A stretch of 64,000 nt of DNA from Acidipila rosea (GTDB lineage: Bacteria; Acidobacteriota; Terriglobia; Terriglobales; Acidobacteriaceae), in the NCBI RefSeq assembly GCF_004339725.1, contig NZ_SMGK01000005.1, positions 124,001 through 188,000 on the forward strand, read 5' to 3'. Made by a program: the position numbers and the translations under genes. The notes beneath the pieces were generated by a model. It was not told the DNA's origin. It did not search any database and saw only the letters and a list, made by a program, of their open reading frames with translations. Each line of letters starts with the position of its first letter. Position 1 is the stretch's first letter. This document shows positions 1-8,402 of this stretch, in pieces.

Positions 1-916
1 CTGTGAAAGCGGCGTGCTGTGAGCCGATGTTGACGAGGATGAAGTTGGCCGCGGAGGGCCAGTGGGGAAGCGCGAGCTCGTCGAGGGCAGCAGCGAATTC
101 ACGGCGCGCGGCGAGTACCTCTTCGACATACCAGTCGAGATAAGCGCTGTCAGTCAGCGCGGCGGGCAGGCAGGCGAGCGCGAGCGAGTTGACGCTGTAG
201 GGCGAGATAACGCGGCGCAGCCACTGCATCTGCTCTTCTGCTGCGATGAGCGCGCCGAGGCGCAGACCAGCGAGGCCATAGGCTTTAGAGAAGGTGCGCG
301 CGACGATGAGGTTGGGATGCCGGCCGATGAGGTCGAGTACGGTTTCGCCATGGAAGTGAAAGTAGGCCTCGTCAATGAGGACAATGGCGTGGGGCGCGCT
401 CGCGAGGATGCGCAGAATCGCTTCGCGCGAGACCACGCTGCCGGTGGGGCTGTTGGGGTTGGCGATGCAGATGACCTTGGTTGCAGGCGTGATGGCGGCG
501 AGCAGCGCATCGAGCGGGAAGCGGAAATCGGCGCCTGCCTGAACGGTGACGATGCGCGCCTCGGTCGAAGAGGCGTAGACCTCGTACATGGAATAGGTCG
601 GGACGGGCAGCAGCAGCTCGTCGCCTGCGTCGAGAAAGGCCTGGCAGAGAACGTGAATGGCTTCGTCGACTCCGTTGGTGAGCAGCGTCTCCGCGGGTGC
701 AACGTTGAGGTGCTGCGCTACGAGCGCCTCAAGAGGGCCGCGTTCAGGATACCTGGTGAGCTCGGCGCTGGAGATCTTCGCCAGCGCTTCAAGGACGCGC
801 GGGGAGCAGGAGAAGGTGTTTTCGTTGAAGTCGAGGCGCAAACCATCGCGGCCACCGAGGGGTGGGTGATACTCCTTCATGCGGCGCACGGCGGCGCGGG
901 GCTGAGGTGTGGTCAT
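1..916 (-). CDS. hisC: Histidinol-phosphate aminotransferase, 3' end cut by the window edge
   Basis: This is a PLP-dependent class I/II aminotransferase that converts imidazole-acetol phosphate to histidinol phosphate in histidine synthesis. Translation from the ATG at 916 stays open to base 1, giving about 305 residues; the C-terminal end lies outside the window. Visible family features are TNGVDEAIH near residue 80, ANPNSPTG in the middle, DEAYFHF, and the PLP-lysine segment FSKAYGLAGLRLG. The ATG overlaps the TGA of hisD in an ATGA arrangement, so translation is probably coupled. The family call is firm. The place directly after hisD separates it from other aminotransferases. Confidence 0.93.
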   Translation of the reverse strand, partial: MTTPQPRAAVRRMKEYHPPLGGRDGLRLDFNENTFSCSPRVLEALAKISSAELTRYPERGPLEALVAQHLNVAPAETLLTNGVDEAIHVLCQAFLDAGDELLLPVPTYSMYEVYASSTEARIVTVQAGADFRFPLDALLAAITPATKVICIANPNSPTGSVVSREAILRILASAPHAIVLIDEAYFHFHGETVLDLIGRHPNLIVARTFSKAYGLAGLRLGALIAAEEQMQWLRRVISPYSVNSLALACLPAALTDSAYLDWYVEEVLAARREFAAALDELALPHWPSAANFILVNIGSQHAAFT

Positions 917-2166
917 CGCACGCCTCGTGCGCGGATGGCTTCCGCATGGCCGTGAAGGCCCTCAGCCTCGGCGAGCGCGATGGCGGCGGGGCCGAGAGAC
1001 TGCAGTCCTGCTGCTGTGTACTGCTGCACGGTGATGAGCTTGACGAAGTCGAGGACACTGAGTCCGCCGCGCACGCGGGCGAGTCCGCCGGTGGGCAGCG
1101 TGTGATTGGGGCCGCTGATGTAGTCGCCCATGGGCTGCGGGGACCAGCGGCCGATGAAGACAGAACCTGCATTCTGCACCCAGGCGAGATCGCTTTCAGA
1201 ATCGACGGTGAGGTGTTCGGCGGCGAGGCGATTGGTGAGCTCGCGCGATTCTGTAACTGACCTGGTTACGATTATCAGGCCGTGGGCACGAATGGATTGG
1301 GCGGCGATGGGATTGGCGCGGGCGCGGAACTTGACCTCGGCGGAAACTTCCTCGGCGAGGGTGGCGTTGCTGGTGATGAAGATGGCGAGGGCGTCGGGAT
1401 CATGCTCGGCCTGGGCGATGAGATCGGAGGCGATGTTGACGGCTTTGCCGCTTTCGCTGGTGACGACAATCTCAGTCGGACCGGCGAGCATGTCGATGCC
1501 GCAGTCAAAGGCAACGGCCTCTTTGGCGGCGGTGACATAGGCGTTGCCGGGGCCAACGATTTTGGCGACGCGAGGGACGCTGGCTGTGCCGTAGGCGAGA
1601 GCGGCGATGGCCTGCGCTCCGCCGATGCGGTAGAACTCGGTGACGCCGAGAAGCGAAGCCGCTGCGAGAGTCTCCTGCGCGGGGCGCGGGGAGACAACCA
1701 CGATGCGCCGGACGCCCGCGACCTGCGCGGGGATGACGGTCATGAGCATGGTGGACGGCAAGGGATAGCGGCCGCTGGGAACGTAGCAGGCAACGGAGTC
1801 AAGCGCGCGAACCTGCTGGCCGGTGGTGAGGCCTTTGACGGGAGAAAAGCTCCAGGAGCGAGGAAGCTGGCGCTGGGCAAAGGCGCGGATATTTTTCGCC
1901 GCGGTCTTGAGAGCAGCCTGCAGGCGGCGCGGAGTGGCCTCCCATGCGGCTCGCATCTCGTCCGGGGAGATTTGTAACGGCGACTGCGACGTATAGCCGT
2001 CGAACTTCGCCGCGTAGCGGAGGAGAGTGCTGTCTCCTCCGCTTTTGACGCCCGCGACGATGCGCGCGACGGCTTTGGTGATGGCCGGGTCCGAAGCGGC
2101 GCGACGGCTTTCGAGGGCTTCGATGACGGCGCGCGCGCTTCGGCTGGTGGTGCGGAGTATCTTCAC
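913..2166 (-). CDS. hisD: Histidinol dehydrogenase
   Basis: This zinc- and NAD-dependent enzyme carries out the last two oxidations of histidine synthesis, histidinol to histidine. It has 417 residues, a normal length. Readable signatures are [14 protein letters not shown] (181-194), GPGN (205-208), DMLAGPTEI (225-233), AQAEHD (251-256), the catalytic Glu-His pair in AAEHLT (317-318), and GDYISGPNH (347-355), which supplies metal ligands. It overlaps hisG by four bases at its start and hisC by four at its end, so the genes form one tight operon. Confidence 0.97.
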   Translation of the reverse strand: MKILRTTSRSARAVIEALESRRAASDPAITKAVARIVAGVKSGGDSTLLRYAAKFDGYTSQSPLQISPDEMRAAWEATPRRLQAALKTAAKNIRAFAQRQLPRSWSFSPVKGLTTGQQVRALDSVACYVPSGRYPLPSTMLMTVIPAQVAGVRRIVVVSPRPAQETLAAASLLGVTEFYRIGGAQAIAALAYGTASVPRVAKIVGPGNAYVTAAKEAVAFDCGIDMLAGPTEIVVTSESGKAVNIASDLIAQAEHDPDALAIFITSNATLAEEVSAEVKFRARANPIAAQSIRAHGLIIVTRSVTESRELTNRLAAEHLTVDSESDLAWVQNAGSVFIGRWSPQPMGDYISGPNHTLPTGGLARVRGGLSVLDFVKLITVQQYTAAGLQSLGPAAIALAEAEGLHGHAEAIRARGVR

Positions 2167-3038
2167 AGGACCACCTTGTTAAGCGGGTACTCGACGATGC
2201 CGGTCGCGTCGGCGGCCTTGAGTTTGGGGATGACTTCGCGGACGACGCTCTCCTCAAGGATGGTGTTGACGGCGACCCACTCCGGATTGCTGAGCTCGGA
2301 GATGGTGGGCGAGTTGAGCGCGGGCAGAACGGATAGCACGGTGGGCAGGTTGGCCTTGGCAACGTTGAGCATGAGGCCGACCTGGCCCTGTGCGGCGATG
2401 GCGCCCTTGAGCATCATGGCGAGGCTATCGAGCTTCTGCTTCTTCCAGTCATTCGCGTAGGCCGTGGCGTTGGCGATGAGGTGGGTCTCGCTGAACATGA
2501 CGGTATCAATGATGCGGAGACGGTTGGCCTTGAGGGAGCTGCCGGTCTCGGTGACTTCAACGATGGCGTCGGCGAGCATGGGGGGCTTGACTTCAGTTGC
2601 GCCCCAGCTGAACTCCACTTTGACGGGGACGTTCTTTTCTGCGAAGTAGCGCTTGGTGACCTCGACGAGCTCGGTGGCGATGGTCTGGCCGGCGAGATCT
2701 TCGGCGCGCTGCCAGGGGGAATCCTCAGGGACGGCGAGCACCCAGCGGACACGCTGGCGGCTCTGCTTGGCGTAGACGAGGCTGGCGACGCTGGTGACAT
2801 CGAGGCCGCTCTCGACGACCCAGTCGATGCCGGTGAGTCCGGCGTCGAGGACGCCGTGGTTGACGTAGCGGGCCATCTCCTGTGCGCGGATGAGCATGCA
2901 CTCGATTTCGCTGTCGTCAATGCTGGGGAAGTAGGAGCGGCCATTGGCGTAGATGCGCCAGCCTGCGCGTTCAAAGAGGGCGATGGTGGCGTCCTGCAGG
3001 CTGCCTTTGGGAATGCCGAGACGGAGTTTGTTGGCCAT
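2163..3038 (-). CDS. hisG: ATP phosphoribosyltransferase, long form
   Basis: HisG joins ATP and PRPP in the first, feedback-regulated step of histidine synthesis. The protein has 291 residues and starts [14 protein letters not shown]. This is the length of the long-form HisG, which has a C-terminal ACT-like histidine-binding domain (about residues 215-291) and does not need HisZ. Periplasmic-binding-protein-like motifs such as GLTGIDWV and [17 protein letters not shown] are clear. Its ATG shares a base with the TAA of hisI and its stop overlaps hisD. Feedback control by histidine is family knowledge; transcriptional control by the upstream attenuator is inferred from sequence. Confidence 0.95.
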   Translation of the reverse strand: MANKLRLGIPKGSLQDATIALFERAGWRIYANGRSYFPSIDDSEIECMLIRAQEMARYVNHGVLDAGLTGIDWVVESGLDVTSVASLVYAKQSRQRVRWVLAVPEDSPWQRAEDLAGQTIATELVEVTKRYFAEKNVPVKVEFSWGATEVKPPMLADAIVEVTETGSSLKANRLRIIDTVMFSETHLIANATAYANDWKKQKLDSLAMMLKGAIAAQGQVGLMLNVAKANLPTVLSVLPALNSPTISELSNPEWVAVNTILEESVVREVIPKLKAADATGIVEYPLNKVVL

Positions 3039-3388
3039 TAGCGCACCTCCGCGGCATTGCTGGCGGCTGAGACGGCGATGGGCCGGGTGAAGCAGCTGAC
3101 GGTGCCTTCGTGGCAGACGAGGCCGTCGCCTTCGACTTCAACGCGGAAGAGGAGGGTGTCCTGATCGCAGTCAGTGGCCGCGTCGAGCACGCGCAGGCGG
3201 TTGCCGCTGGTTTCGCCCTTCATCCAGAGCTTCTGGCGGGTGCGGCTCCAGAAGGTGACGAAGCCTGTTTCAAGAGTCTTGTTGTAGCTTGTTTCGTTGA
3301 CGAAGCCGACCATCAGCACCTGGCCCGATTTTGCGTCCTGCACGATTGCCGGGACGAGGCCATCCATTTTCGCGAAATCCAATTCCAC
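3038..3388 (-). CDS. hisI: Phosphoribosyl-AMP cyclohydrolase
   Basis: HisI opens the adenine ring of phosphoribosyl-AMP in the third step of histidine synthesis. It has 116 residues. Family motifs are [33 protein letters not shown] and the metal-binding run DCDQDTLLF, followed by [10 protein letters not shown] near the C-terminus. It is the stand-alone form without the HisE pyrophosphohydrolase domain. The start is a GTG at 3388 preceded at good distance by AGGGAA. It is the first structural gene after the histidine attenuator, so it would be the first to respond to read-through. Confidence 0.95.
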   Translation of the reverse strand: MELDFAKMDGLVPAIVQDAKSGQVLMVGFVNETSYNKTLETGFVTFWSRTRQKLWMKGETSGNRLRVLDAATDCDQDTLLFRVEVEGDGLVCHEGTVSCFTRPIAVSAASNAAEVR

Positions 3389-3434
3389 TGTCCGTTCCCT
3401 TCCTGTTTGGCCGCCTGCGGATGCGCTGAAAGCA

Positions 3435-3471
3435 GAAAGCCCGCCAGCGCATTGCGCATCGGCGGGCTTTC
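3435..3471 (-). terminator. Histidine attenuator terminator hairpin
   Basis: On the minus strand an 11-bp perfect stem (GAAAGCCCGCC pairing with GGCGGGCTTTC) encloses a loop that can itself pair through GCGC/GCGC. It is followed by the moderately U-rich run TGCTTTC. It lies 23 bases after the stop codon of the His-rich leader peptide and 46 bases before hisI. The segment GGCGGATCCTTTC inside the leader reading frame (3507-3519) is complementary to the left arm of this stem apart from a small bulge, so it can act as the competing antiterminator. The U tract is weak for a strong terminator. Confidence 0.8.
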
Positions 3472-3494
3472 CTGATTCCTTTTTGGTTTGGCTG

Positions 3495-3575
3495 CTATCG
3501 CAGGCCGAAAGGATCCGCCGACACGTTCGTCACATGATGATGGTGGTGATGACGATGGTGGGTGCGGATCTGCAT
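3495..3575 (-). CDS. hisL: Histidine operon leader peptide
   Basis: A 26-codon reading frame runs from ATG at 3575 to TAG at 3495. It reads MQIRT, then two His, one Arg and six His, then VTNVSADPFGLR. Eight of nine consecutive codons are His (CAC/CAT), the classic composition of a his-operon attenuator. The antiterminator segment starts 14 bases after the last His codon, so a ribosome stalled on His codons would leave it free, while a ribosome at the stop codon would cover it. The frame is too short for usual gene callers. No strong ribosome-binding site is visible and the message may start at or very near the ATG. Confidence 0.87.
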   Translation of the reverse strand: MQIRTHHRHHHHHHVTNVSADPFGLR

Positions 3576-3583
3576 CTGGAAAT

Positions 3584-3612
3584 AAGCTATCGCGGCGTGG
3601 CCCGAGTGTCAA
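3584..3612 (-). promoter_or_regulatory. Promoter of the histidine operon
   Basis: On the minus strand a perfect -35 hexamer TTGACA (3607-3612) is followed after 17 bases by TAGCTT (3584-3589), which keeps the first two and last bases of the -10 consensus. The expected start of transcription falls 6-8 bases downstream, at about 3575-3577, almost on the ATG of the leader peptide. It sits just after the sulP stop codon, giving the his operon its own promoter. Confidence 0.65.
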
Positions 3613-3639
3613 ATGCCGCCGCGACAGCCCGCCTGATGT

Positions 3640-5169
3640 TCAACTGATCTGATCGTCGGCGACGTGATAGCGAGGATCCTCGATGAGGTTGACCTCGACC
3701 GTCGAGCGGGCCTTCTGCAGCAGTTCGTAGCAGTCGGGGCTGAGATGGCGCAGATGAAGACGCTTGCCTGCCTGCTGATATTTATCCGCGACGCTGTCGA
3801 TGGCCTCCAGCGCGGAATGATCCATGACGCGGGCGTGACGGAATTCGATGATGACGTCGTCGGGATCTTCGCGGGGAGTGAAGAGATCCTGAAACTGCGC
3901 GGTGGAGGCAAAGAATACGGAGCCGGAGAGCTCGTAAATCTTGCGGCCCTCTTCATCGATGCGGGTCTTTACGGCGATCTGCTTGGCGTGCTCCCAGGCA
4001 AAGACGAGGGCGGCGATCAGGATGCCGAGGATGACGGCCACGGCGAGATCCGTAAAGACGGTGACGACGGTGACGGCGATGATGACGAAGATGTCGTGCT
4101 TCGGGACCTTGCCGAAGACGCGAAAGGAGCCCCATTCAAAGGTCTTTTCGGAGACGACGAACATGACGCCGACGAGGGCGGCGATGGGAATTCGCTCGAT
4201 CAGCGAAGAGGCGAAAAGGATGAAGCTGAGCAGGCAGAGCCCGGCGGTGATGCCGGCCAGGCGGCGACGCGCGCCGGAGCTTACATTGATCATGGTCTGG
4301 CCGATCATGGCGCAGCCTCCCATGGCGCCGAAGAAGCCGCAGACCAGGTTGCCTGCGCCCTGGGCGAGGCATTCGCGATTGGGACGGCCGCGGCTGTCGG
4401 TGATGTCATCGACGAGGTTGAGCGTGAGTAGCGTCTCGATGAGGCCGACGCCGGCCAGGATGAATGCATAGGGAAGCACGATCCTGAGGGTGGCGAGGTT
4501 CCACGGGACGGCAGGGAGATGGAAGCTGGGGAAGCCGCCGCGAATGGACGCCATGTCTCCCACGGTCCGGGTGTGGATGCCGGTAAAGATGGCGAAGAGG
4601 GCGACGGCCACAATGGCGACAAGGGACGAGGGAATGGCCCTTGTGAGCCTGGGCAGAAGATAGATGATGAGCATGGTCGCGACGATGAGCGCGAGCATGA
4701 TGCCGAGCGGACGGCCGTGAATCCAGTGCTCTGCGCCGGTCGCGTCCTTGACCTTGAAATGGCCGAGCTGGGCGAGGAAGATCACGATGGCGAGGCCGTT
4801 GACGAAGCCGAGCATGACCGGATGGGGAACCATGCGGATGAACTTGCCCAGGCGAAGAAGGCCAAAGGCGAGCTGAAGAATGCCGGTGAGGACGATGGTA
4901 GCGAAGAGGTATTCGACGCCATGCTGAACGACGAGGGCGACCATGACGACCGCCATGGAGCCGGTGGCTCCTGAGATCATGCCGGGACGGCCTCCAAAGG
5001 CGGAGGCGATGAGGCACATGATGAAAGCGGCGTAGAGGCCAACCAGCGGGTTAACGTGGGCCACGAGAGCAAAGGCAATCGCCTCAGGAACAAGGGCGAG
5101 TGCGACGGTGAGACCGGAGAGGATATTTGTTTTCGCTTCTGAAAGGGATAGAGCGGAACTTGCCGACAA
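3640..5169 (-). CDS. SulP family inorganic anion transporter with STAS domain
   Basis: This is an inner-membrane SLC26/SulP transporter, probably for sulfate, bicarbonate or a related anion; the substrate cannot be read from sequence. About 390 residues hold the many hydrophobic segments of the family, with GLTVALALVPEAIAFALVAH near the N-terminus and the GATGSMAVVM repeat helix. A cytoplasmic C-terminal STAS domain follows, including IIEFRHARVMDHSALEAID. The reading frame opens at a TTG at 5181, but a TTG at 5169 has a GGAGG five bases upstream and is the more likely start. It ends 28 bases before the his promoter and is a separate unit from the his genes. Confidence 0.88.
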   Translation of the reverse strand: MSASSALSLSEAKTNILSGLTVALALVPEAIAFALVAHVNPLVGLYAAFIMCLIASAFGGRPGMISGATGSMAVVMVALVVQHGVEYLFATIVLTGILQLAFGLLRLGKFIRMVPHPVMLGFVNGLAIVIFLAQLGHFKVKDATGAEHWIHGRPLGIMLALIVATMLIIYLLPRLTRAIPSSLVAIVAVALFAIFTGIHTRTVGDMASIRGGFPSFHLPAVPWNLATLRIVLPYAFILAGVGLIETLLTLNLVDDITDSRGRPNRECLAQGAGNLVCGFFGAMGGCAMIGQTMINVSSGARRRLAGITAGLCLLSFILFASSLIERIPIAALVGVMFVVSEKTFEWGSFRVFGKVPKHDIFVIIAVTVVTVFTDLAVAVILGILIAALVFAWEHAKQIAVKTRIDEEGRKIYELSGSVFFASTAQFQDLFTPREDPDDVIIEFRHARVMDHSALEAIDSVADKYQQAGKRLHLRHLSPDCYELLQKARSTVEVNLIEDPRYHVADDQIS

Positions 5170-5377
5170 GGAGGCCTCCAATTGCGATCCCGGAAAAAAG
5201 ACAGGGATAGCGGCAAAGGGGACGGCTCACGATGAGCCTGCCACAAAAAGATGGATGAATTAACTCAGAGAGGATTTGAGGCGGGTCGAACTGGCGCTCA
5301 CACCGGAAGGTACGCCGAGCGTACGGGGAGCGAGATAAAAGCTGCGTTCATAAGAAAAGTATAACAAAGGCGGTCTG

Positions 5378-6169
5378 TCAGCCTGCTGCCTGGCATTCCC
5401 GGGCCAGCGGCAGATAGAGGTCAAAGCGTGCACCTTTGCCGGGGGCGCTTTCGACAAGAACCATGCCTTTGGCGCGCGAGATGGTTCGCTCGACGGAGAC
5501 GAGTCCGAGTCCGCGGCGGGGGCTGCCGTTCTTTTCCTTGCGGCTGAAGTGGGGCTCAAAGGCATGGAGCCTGGTCTCTTCATCCATGCCGTGCCCGGTG
5601 TCGCGGACGGTGATGTGGACGCATGGTTCAGGGGGCATGCTGCTCTTCTCCGGCGGCGAGGAGAGACCGACGGAGACATGGAAGACGCCGCCGTCGGGCA
5701 TGGCGTCGCGCGAGTTGAGGGCGAGATTGAGCAGGACCTCCCGGAGGCTTGCATGGTCGATGGCCGCATGAATGGGCATCGGGGAGAGTTCAAAGTCAAG
5801 GGTGACGGCGCTGCCGAGGACGCCGGCCAGCGTGCCGGACTGCTCGCGGATGAGCTCATTGCAGTCGGCGGGGCGGGCGACGTCGCCGTCATCGTGGGCG
5901 AGGCCCTGCAGCTGGCGGCTGAGGGAGAGTGCCCAGCGGGACGAGGAAAGGATGAGATCGAGCAGGTTCCTGTCGGGCAGCTCGGGGTGATCGTGGAGCA
6001 TCTGGGCTGCATTCTGGATGACGGTGAGCTGATTGCCGAGATCGTGGGCAACGAGGATGGTGATTTCCGCGCGAAGTTTCAGGCGAGCAGACTGCAGTAA
6101 ATCTTCTTCGGCCTGTTCCTTTTCTGCCTCCACATATGAGGAGCGGCGAGAAAGTTCAGAAGGTGTCAT
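5378..6169 (-). CDS. Soluble sensor histidine kinase
   Basis: The 263-residue protein has no membrane segment and no recognisable sensor domain, only a short N-terminal helix rich in Glu and then the kinase core. The phospho-acceptor region is VAHDLGNQLTVIQNAAQ (about 38-54). The ATP-binding domain shows the N box NLALNSRDAMPDGG, the G1 box DTGHGMDEET, an F box FEPHFS and the G2 box RGLGLVSV. No response regulator is adjacent, so it is an orphan kinase. It may need a partner that senses the signal. The 200 bases between it and sulP show nothing I recognise. Confidence 0.88.
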   Translation of the reverse strand: MTPSELSRRSSYVEAEKEQAEEDLLQSARLKLRAEITILVAHDLGNQLTVIQNAAQMLHDHPELPDRNLLDLILSSSRWALSLSRQLQGLAHDDGDVARPADCNELIREQSGTLAGVLGSAVTLDFELSPMPIHAAIDHASLREVLLNLALNSRDAMPDGGVFHVSVGLSSPPEKSSMPPEPCVHITVRDTGHGMDEETRLHAFEPHFSRKEKNGSPRRGLGLVSVERTISRAKGMVLVESAPGKGARFDLYLPLARECQAAG

Positions 6170-6345
6170 CGTTGTCCTGTTTTTTAGAAAAAGTATCTGC
6201 AGCTACCGGAACGCAGTCAACAGGAAGGAAAACAAAAAAAGGTTCAGGCAATTTGTTCGGCAAATATTCACTCATTCATTGACAGAGTGAGGATACCGCA
6301 CCCGTCCGGGTCTCAAACCGAAAATATTCGATTTCGACCGAGCGG

Positions 6346-6375
6346 ACCGGGACTAACACTTCTGTGTTAGCCGGT
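6346..6375. other. Imperfect hairpin in the gap upstream of the small membrane protein
   Basis: The 296-base gap 6170-6465 between the divergent kinase and the small membrane protein holds one clear structure. ACCGG plus CTAACAC pairs with GTGTTAG plus CCGGT around a TTCT loop, with a two-base bulge (GA) on one side. It is symmetric enough to work on either strand. It could be part of a 5' leader of the downstream gene or a protein-binding site; no run of T follows it. The rest of the gap shows nothing I recognise. Confidence 0.45.
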
Positions 6376-6465
6376 AATCACCTGAAAGTTCGGGGAGGGC
6401 ACCGAAGGTGGGATTTGCAGGCCGCAGCTATGGGGAGATGCTGGCAGTGCAGGTGGGAGATGGCG

Positions 6466-6669
6466 ATGCACGAGTTATGGATGGCGCTGGCGTTCCTGGG
6501 ACTACTGACGGCGCCGGTGATGGTGGCAAGTATCGGCAGCAAAGAGCGGCAGAAGCGTAAGAGGACGGAGCACAAGGTGCTGCCCATGAAGCAGCGCGAG
6601 CAAAAGCCCGGCACAAGGGAAGCGCAAACGCTGCCGGTACGTCGATCGACTGGTCTCGCGGGACGCTGA
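6466..6669 (+). CDS. Small single-pass membrane protein, function unknown
   Basis: The 67-residue product starts MHELWMALAFLGLLTAPVMV, a hydrophobic N-terminal helix, and continues as a strongly basic, hydrophilic tail rich in Lys, Arg and Gln. The start at 6466 is favoured because AGGTGG lies nine bases upstream; an in-frame ATG at 6460 and longer starts also exist. A textbook terminator follows 38 bases after the stop, which supports a real transcribed gene. I do not recognise the family. A positively charged tail after one helix could bind phospholipid or nucleic acid, but this is a guess. Confidence 0.5.
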   Translation: MHELWMALAFLGLLTAPVMVASIGSKERQKRKRTEHKVLPMKQREQKPGTREAQTLPVRRSTGLAGR

Positions 6670-6707
6670 GCAATCGCGTTTCAGGAAAATAGAAATCACT
6701 CTGGATA

Positions 6708-6736
6708 GCCGCGGCGAAAGCCGCGGCCCTTTTTTT
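6708..6736 (+). terminator. Rho-independent terminator
   Basis: A perfect 8-bp stem GCCGCGGC with a GAAA tetraloop is followed by CC and seven T residues. It ends transcription of the small membrane protein gene and insulates the thioredoxin-like gene that starts 155 bases later. Confidence 0.9.
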
Positions 6737-6891
6737 GCCGGGGGCACAGAGGCAAAAAGCCGCTCGTGTCGCGGGCGGATTTGTGACATCTTAAAGAGCA
6801 TCGACTCAGCGGGCGGTGAGGCAGCGGGCCGATACACGCTGAACTTCCATTGATTTTCGATCAAGTCCTATGAAGGAGAGATGCTGTCGAG

Positions 6892-7368
6892 ATGCGGATC
6901 TATCAAAAGACTGCTGCGGTGGTCGTGGCACTGATGGCGGTCATCGCTGCGCCCGTGGCGCGCGGGCAGTTCCGGGAGGTTTATTCGCCGACGGCGGATG
7001 CGCATGTCGAGATTCGCGAAGCGCTGGCAACGGCGGCGAAGCAGCACAAGCGGGTGATTCTGGACTTTGGCGGGAACTGGTGCGGGGATTGCCTGGTGCT
7101 CGATATCTACCTGCACCAGTTTCCTAACCTCGGGCTGTTGCAGAACAACTATGTGCTGGTGGACATCGACATCGGGCGGTATGACAAGAATCTGGACCTG
7201 GCGGCAAAGTACCGGATACCGCTTAAGCTGGGGGTGCCGGCGCTGGCGGTGCTGGATGGCGAGGGCAGAATGCTCTACAGCCAGCGAAATGGCGAATTCG
7301 AAAAGATGGGACAGGTAAGCGGAGACGCAGTGACGGCCTTTCTGGAGAAGTGGAAGCCGAAGCGTTAG
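6892..7368 (+). CDS. Exported thioredoxin-like protein
   Basis: The 158-residue protein has a signal peptide (basic MRIYQK, hydrophobic stretch, cleavage near ARGQ at about residue 25). A thioredoxin fold follows with the redox motif NWCGDC around residues 62-67 in the context VILDFGGNWCGDCLVLD. The cis-proline loop is probably in LGVPALAVLDGEG. Most periplasmic thioredoxins carry CGPC or CPHC; CGDC is seen in some DUF255/thioredoxin_7-like oxidoreductases. It is likely a periplasmic thiol reductase or oxidase; the substrate is unknown. A purine-rich AGGAGA precedes the ATG. Confidence 0.85.
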   Translation: MRIYQKTAAVVVALMAVIAAPVARGQFREVYSPTADAHVEIREALATAAKQHKRVILDFGGNWCGDCLVLDIYLHQFPNLGLLQNNYVLVDIDIGRYDKNLDLAAKYRIPLKLGVPALAVLDGEGRMLYSQRNGEFEKMGQVSGDAVTAFLEKWKPKR

Positions 7369-7413
7369 CCGATTTGCTGGCGGCGTGCGGCGAGATTCGG
7401 GTAGTCTCATGCC

Positions 7414-8328
7414 ATGCAGACGCTCTGGATCAATCTGCGGCGAGCGATGTGGAAGGCCTTTGGCCACAATGCTTTCGCGACCGCGAAGGCCGCGGCCTAT
7501 TCCGCGATTCTGAGCATCTTTCCGGCAGTGCTGGTGGCTACGTCCCTGCTGGCGCTGACGCCGGAGACGAGCGACGCGAGCTCGGATATCCGCGCGGTTT
7601 TCAGCGACCTGCTGCCGCCGGACACAATGGGGCTGCTGCAGAACTACTTCCAGACAAGCCATGCGCGGCCGTGGCACCTGGCCTGGTCGGCGGCCGCTGT
7701 GAGCGTGCTGGCGGCAATGGGATTCATGCTGTCGCTGATGGAGGGCTTTCGCCAGGCGTATGGGTTGCCGCGCGATTTTCGCGGCTTCTGGCGGGAGCGG
7801 CTGGTGGCGTTCGCGCTGATCCCCAGCACGCTGGTGCCGATGATGGCGGCGACGGCATTTGTGGTCTTCGGCCACCAGATCGAGCTTTGGATGGTCGATA
7901 ACTCCGGGCATAATCTGCAACTCTATGTGCTGTTTGTGTGGAGAATTCTGCGCTGGCTGATCGCGATTGCAACCAGCATTACGGTGCTGGCGGTGGTCTA
8001 CCACTTTGCGCTGCCGCGGGCGCAGCACTGGAGGCGGGTGGTGCCGGGCGCCCTGCTGTCGACGATCTCCTGGTTTGCGGCCACGATGCTCTACGGGTGG
8101 TATGTGACGCGCTTCGCCGACTACTCGAAGGTCTATGGATCGTTTGGGGCGGGCGTGGCCACGATGGTGTGGCTGTACATGGTTTCGCTGAGTATTCTGC
8201 TGGGCTCGGAGTTCAACGCACAGCTCTTCCCGTTGCCTCGCACGATCGGGCTGGAAGCGCCGGAAGGAGAGCCGAGACGCGGGGCAGCCTATGCCTCGAT
8301 ACCTGAGGCAGGGCACGGGGCGCGCTGA
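7414..8328 (+). CDS. YihY/BrkB family inner-membrane protein
   Basis: The 304-residue protein has about six membrane helices and the hallmarks of the YihY/virulence factor BrkB family (once mis-assigned as RNase BN). Examples are AKAAAYSAILSIFPAVL at the N-terminus, FALPRAQHWRRVVPGALLST and YGSFGAGVATMVWLYMVSLSILLGSEFNAQL at the C-terminus. Its transport or envelope role is not settled for the family. It starts 45 bases after the thioredoxin-like gene and could be co-transcribed with it. Confidence 0.88.
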   Translation: MQTLWINLRRAMWKAFGHNAFATAKAAAYSAILSIFPAVLVATSLLALTPETSDASSDIRAVFSDLLPPDTMGLLQNYFQTSHARPWHLAWSAAAVSVLAAMGFMLSLMEGFRQAYGLPRDFRGFWRERLVAFALIPSTLVPMMAATAFVVFGHQIELWMVDNSGHNLQLYVLFVWRILRWLIAIATSITVLAVVYHFALPRAQHWRRVVPGALLSTISWFAATMLYGWYVTRFADYSKVYGSFGAGVATMVWLYMVSLSILLGSEFNAQLFPLPRTIGLEAPEGEPRRGAAYASIPEAGHGAR

Positions 8329-8402
8329 AGACCCCTCGCGCGAGTTAGAATGAGGAGGCTCAAGAACGCGTTACCGAAGCAGTTTTTGAAGTTGGGGGAT
8401 GG

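Noticed and set aside
62-955. 297-codon plus-strand open frame at the left edge
   Set aside because: It is antisense to hisC, whose aminotransferase motifs are clear on the minus strand.
3389-3640. T-box riboswitch upstream of hisI
   Set aside because: No T-box sequence or specifier stem is visible, and the His-rich leader peptide explains the region better.
6868-8316. 482-codon minus-strand open frame opposite the thioredoxin-like and YihY genes
   Set aside because: It is antisense to two clear plus-strand genes and its Arg/His/Gln-rich translation shows no domain; it is an effect of GC-rich codon use.
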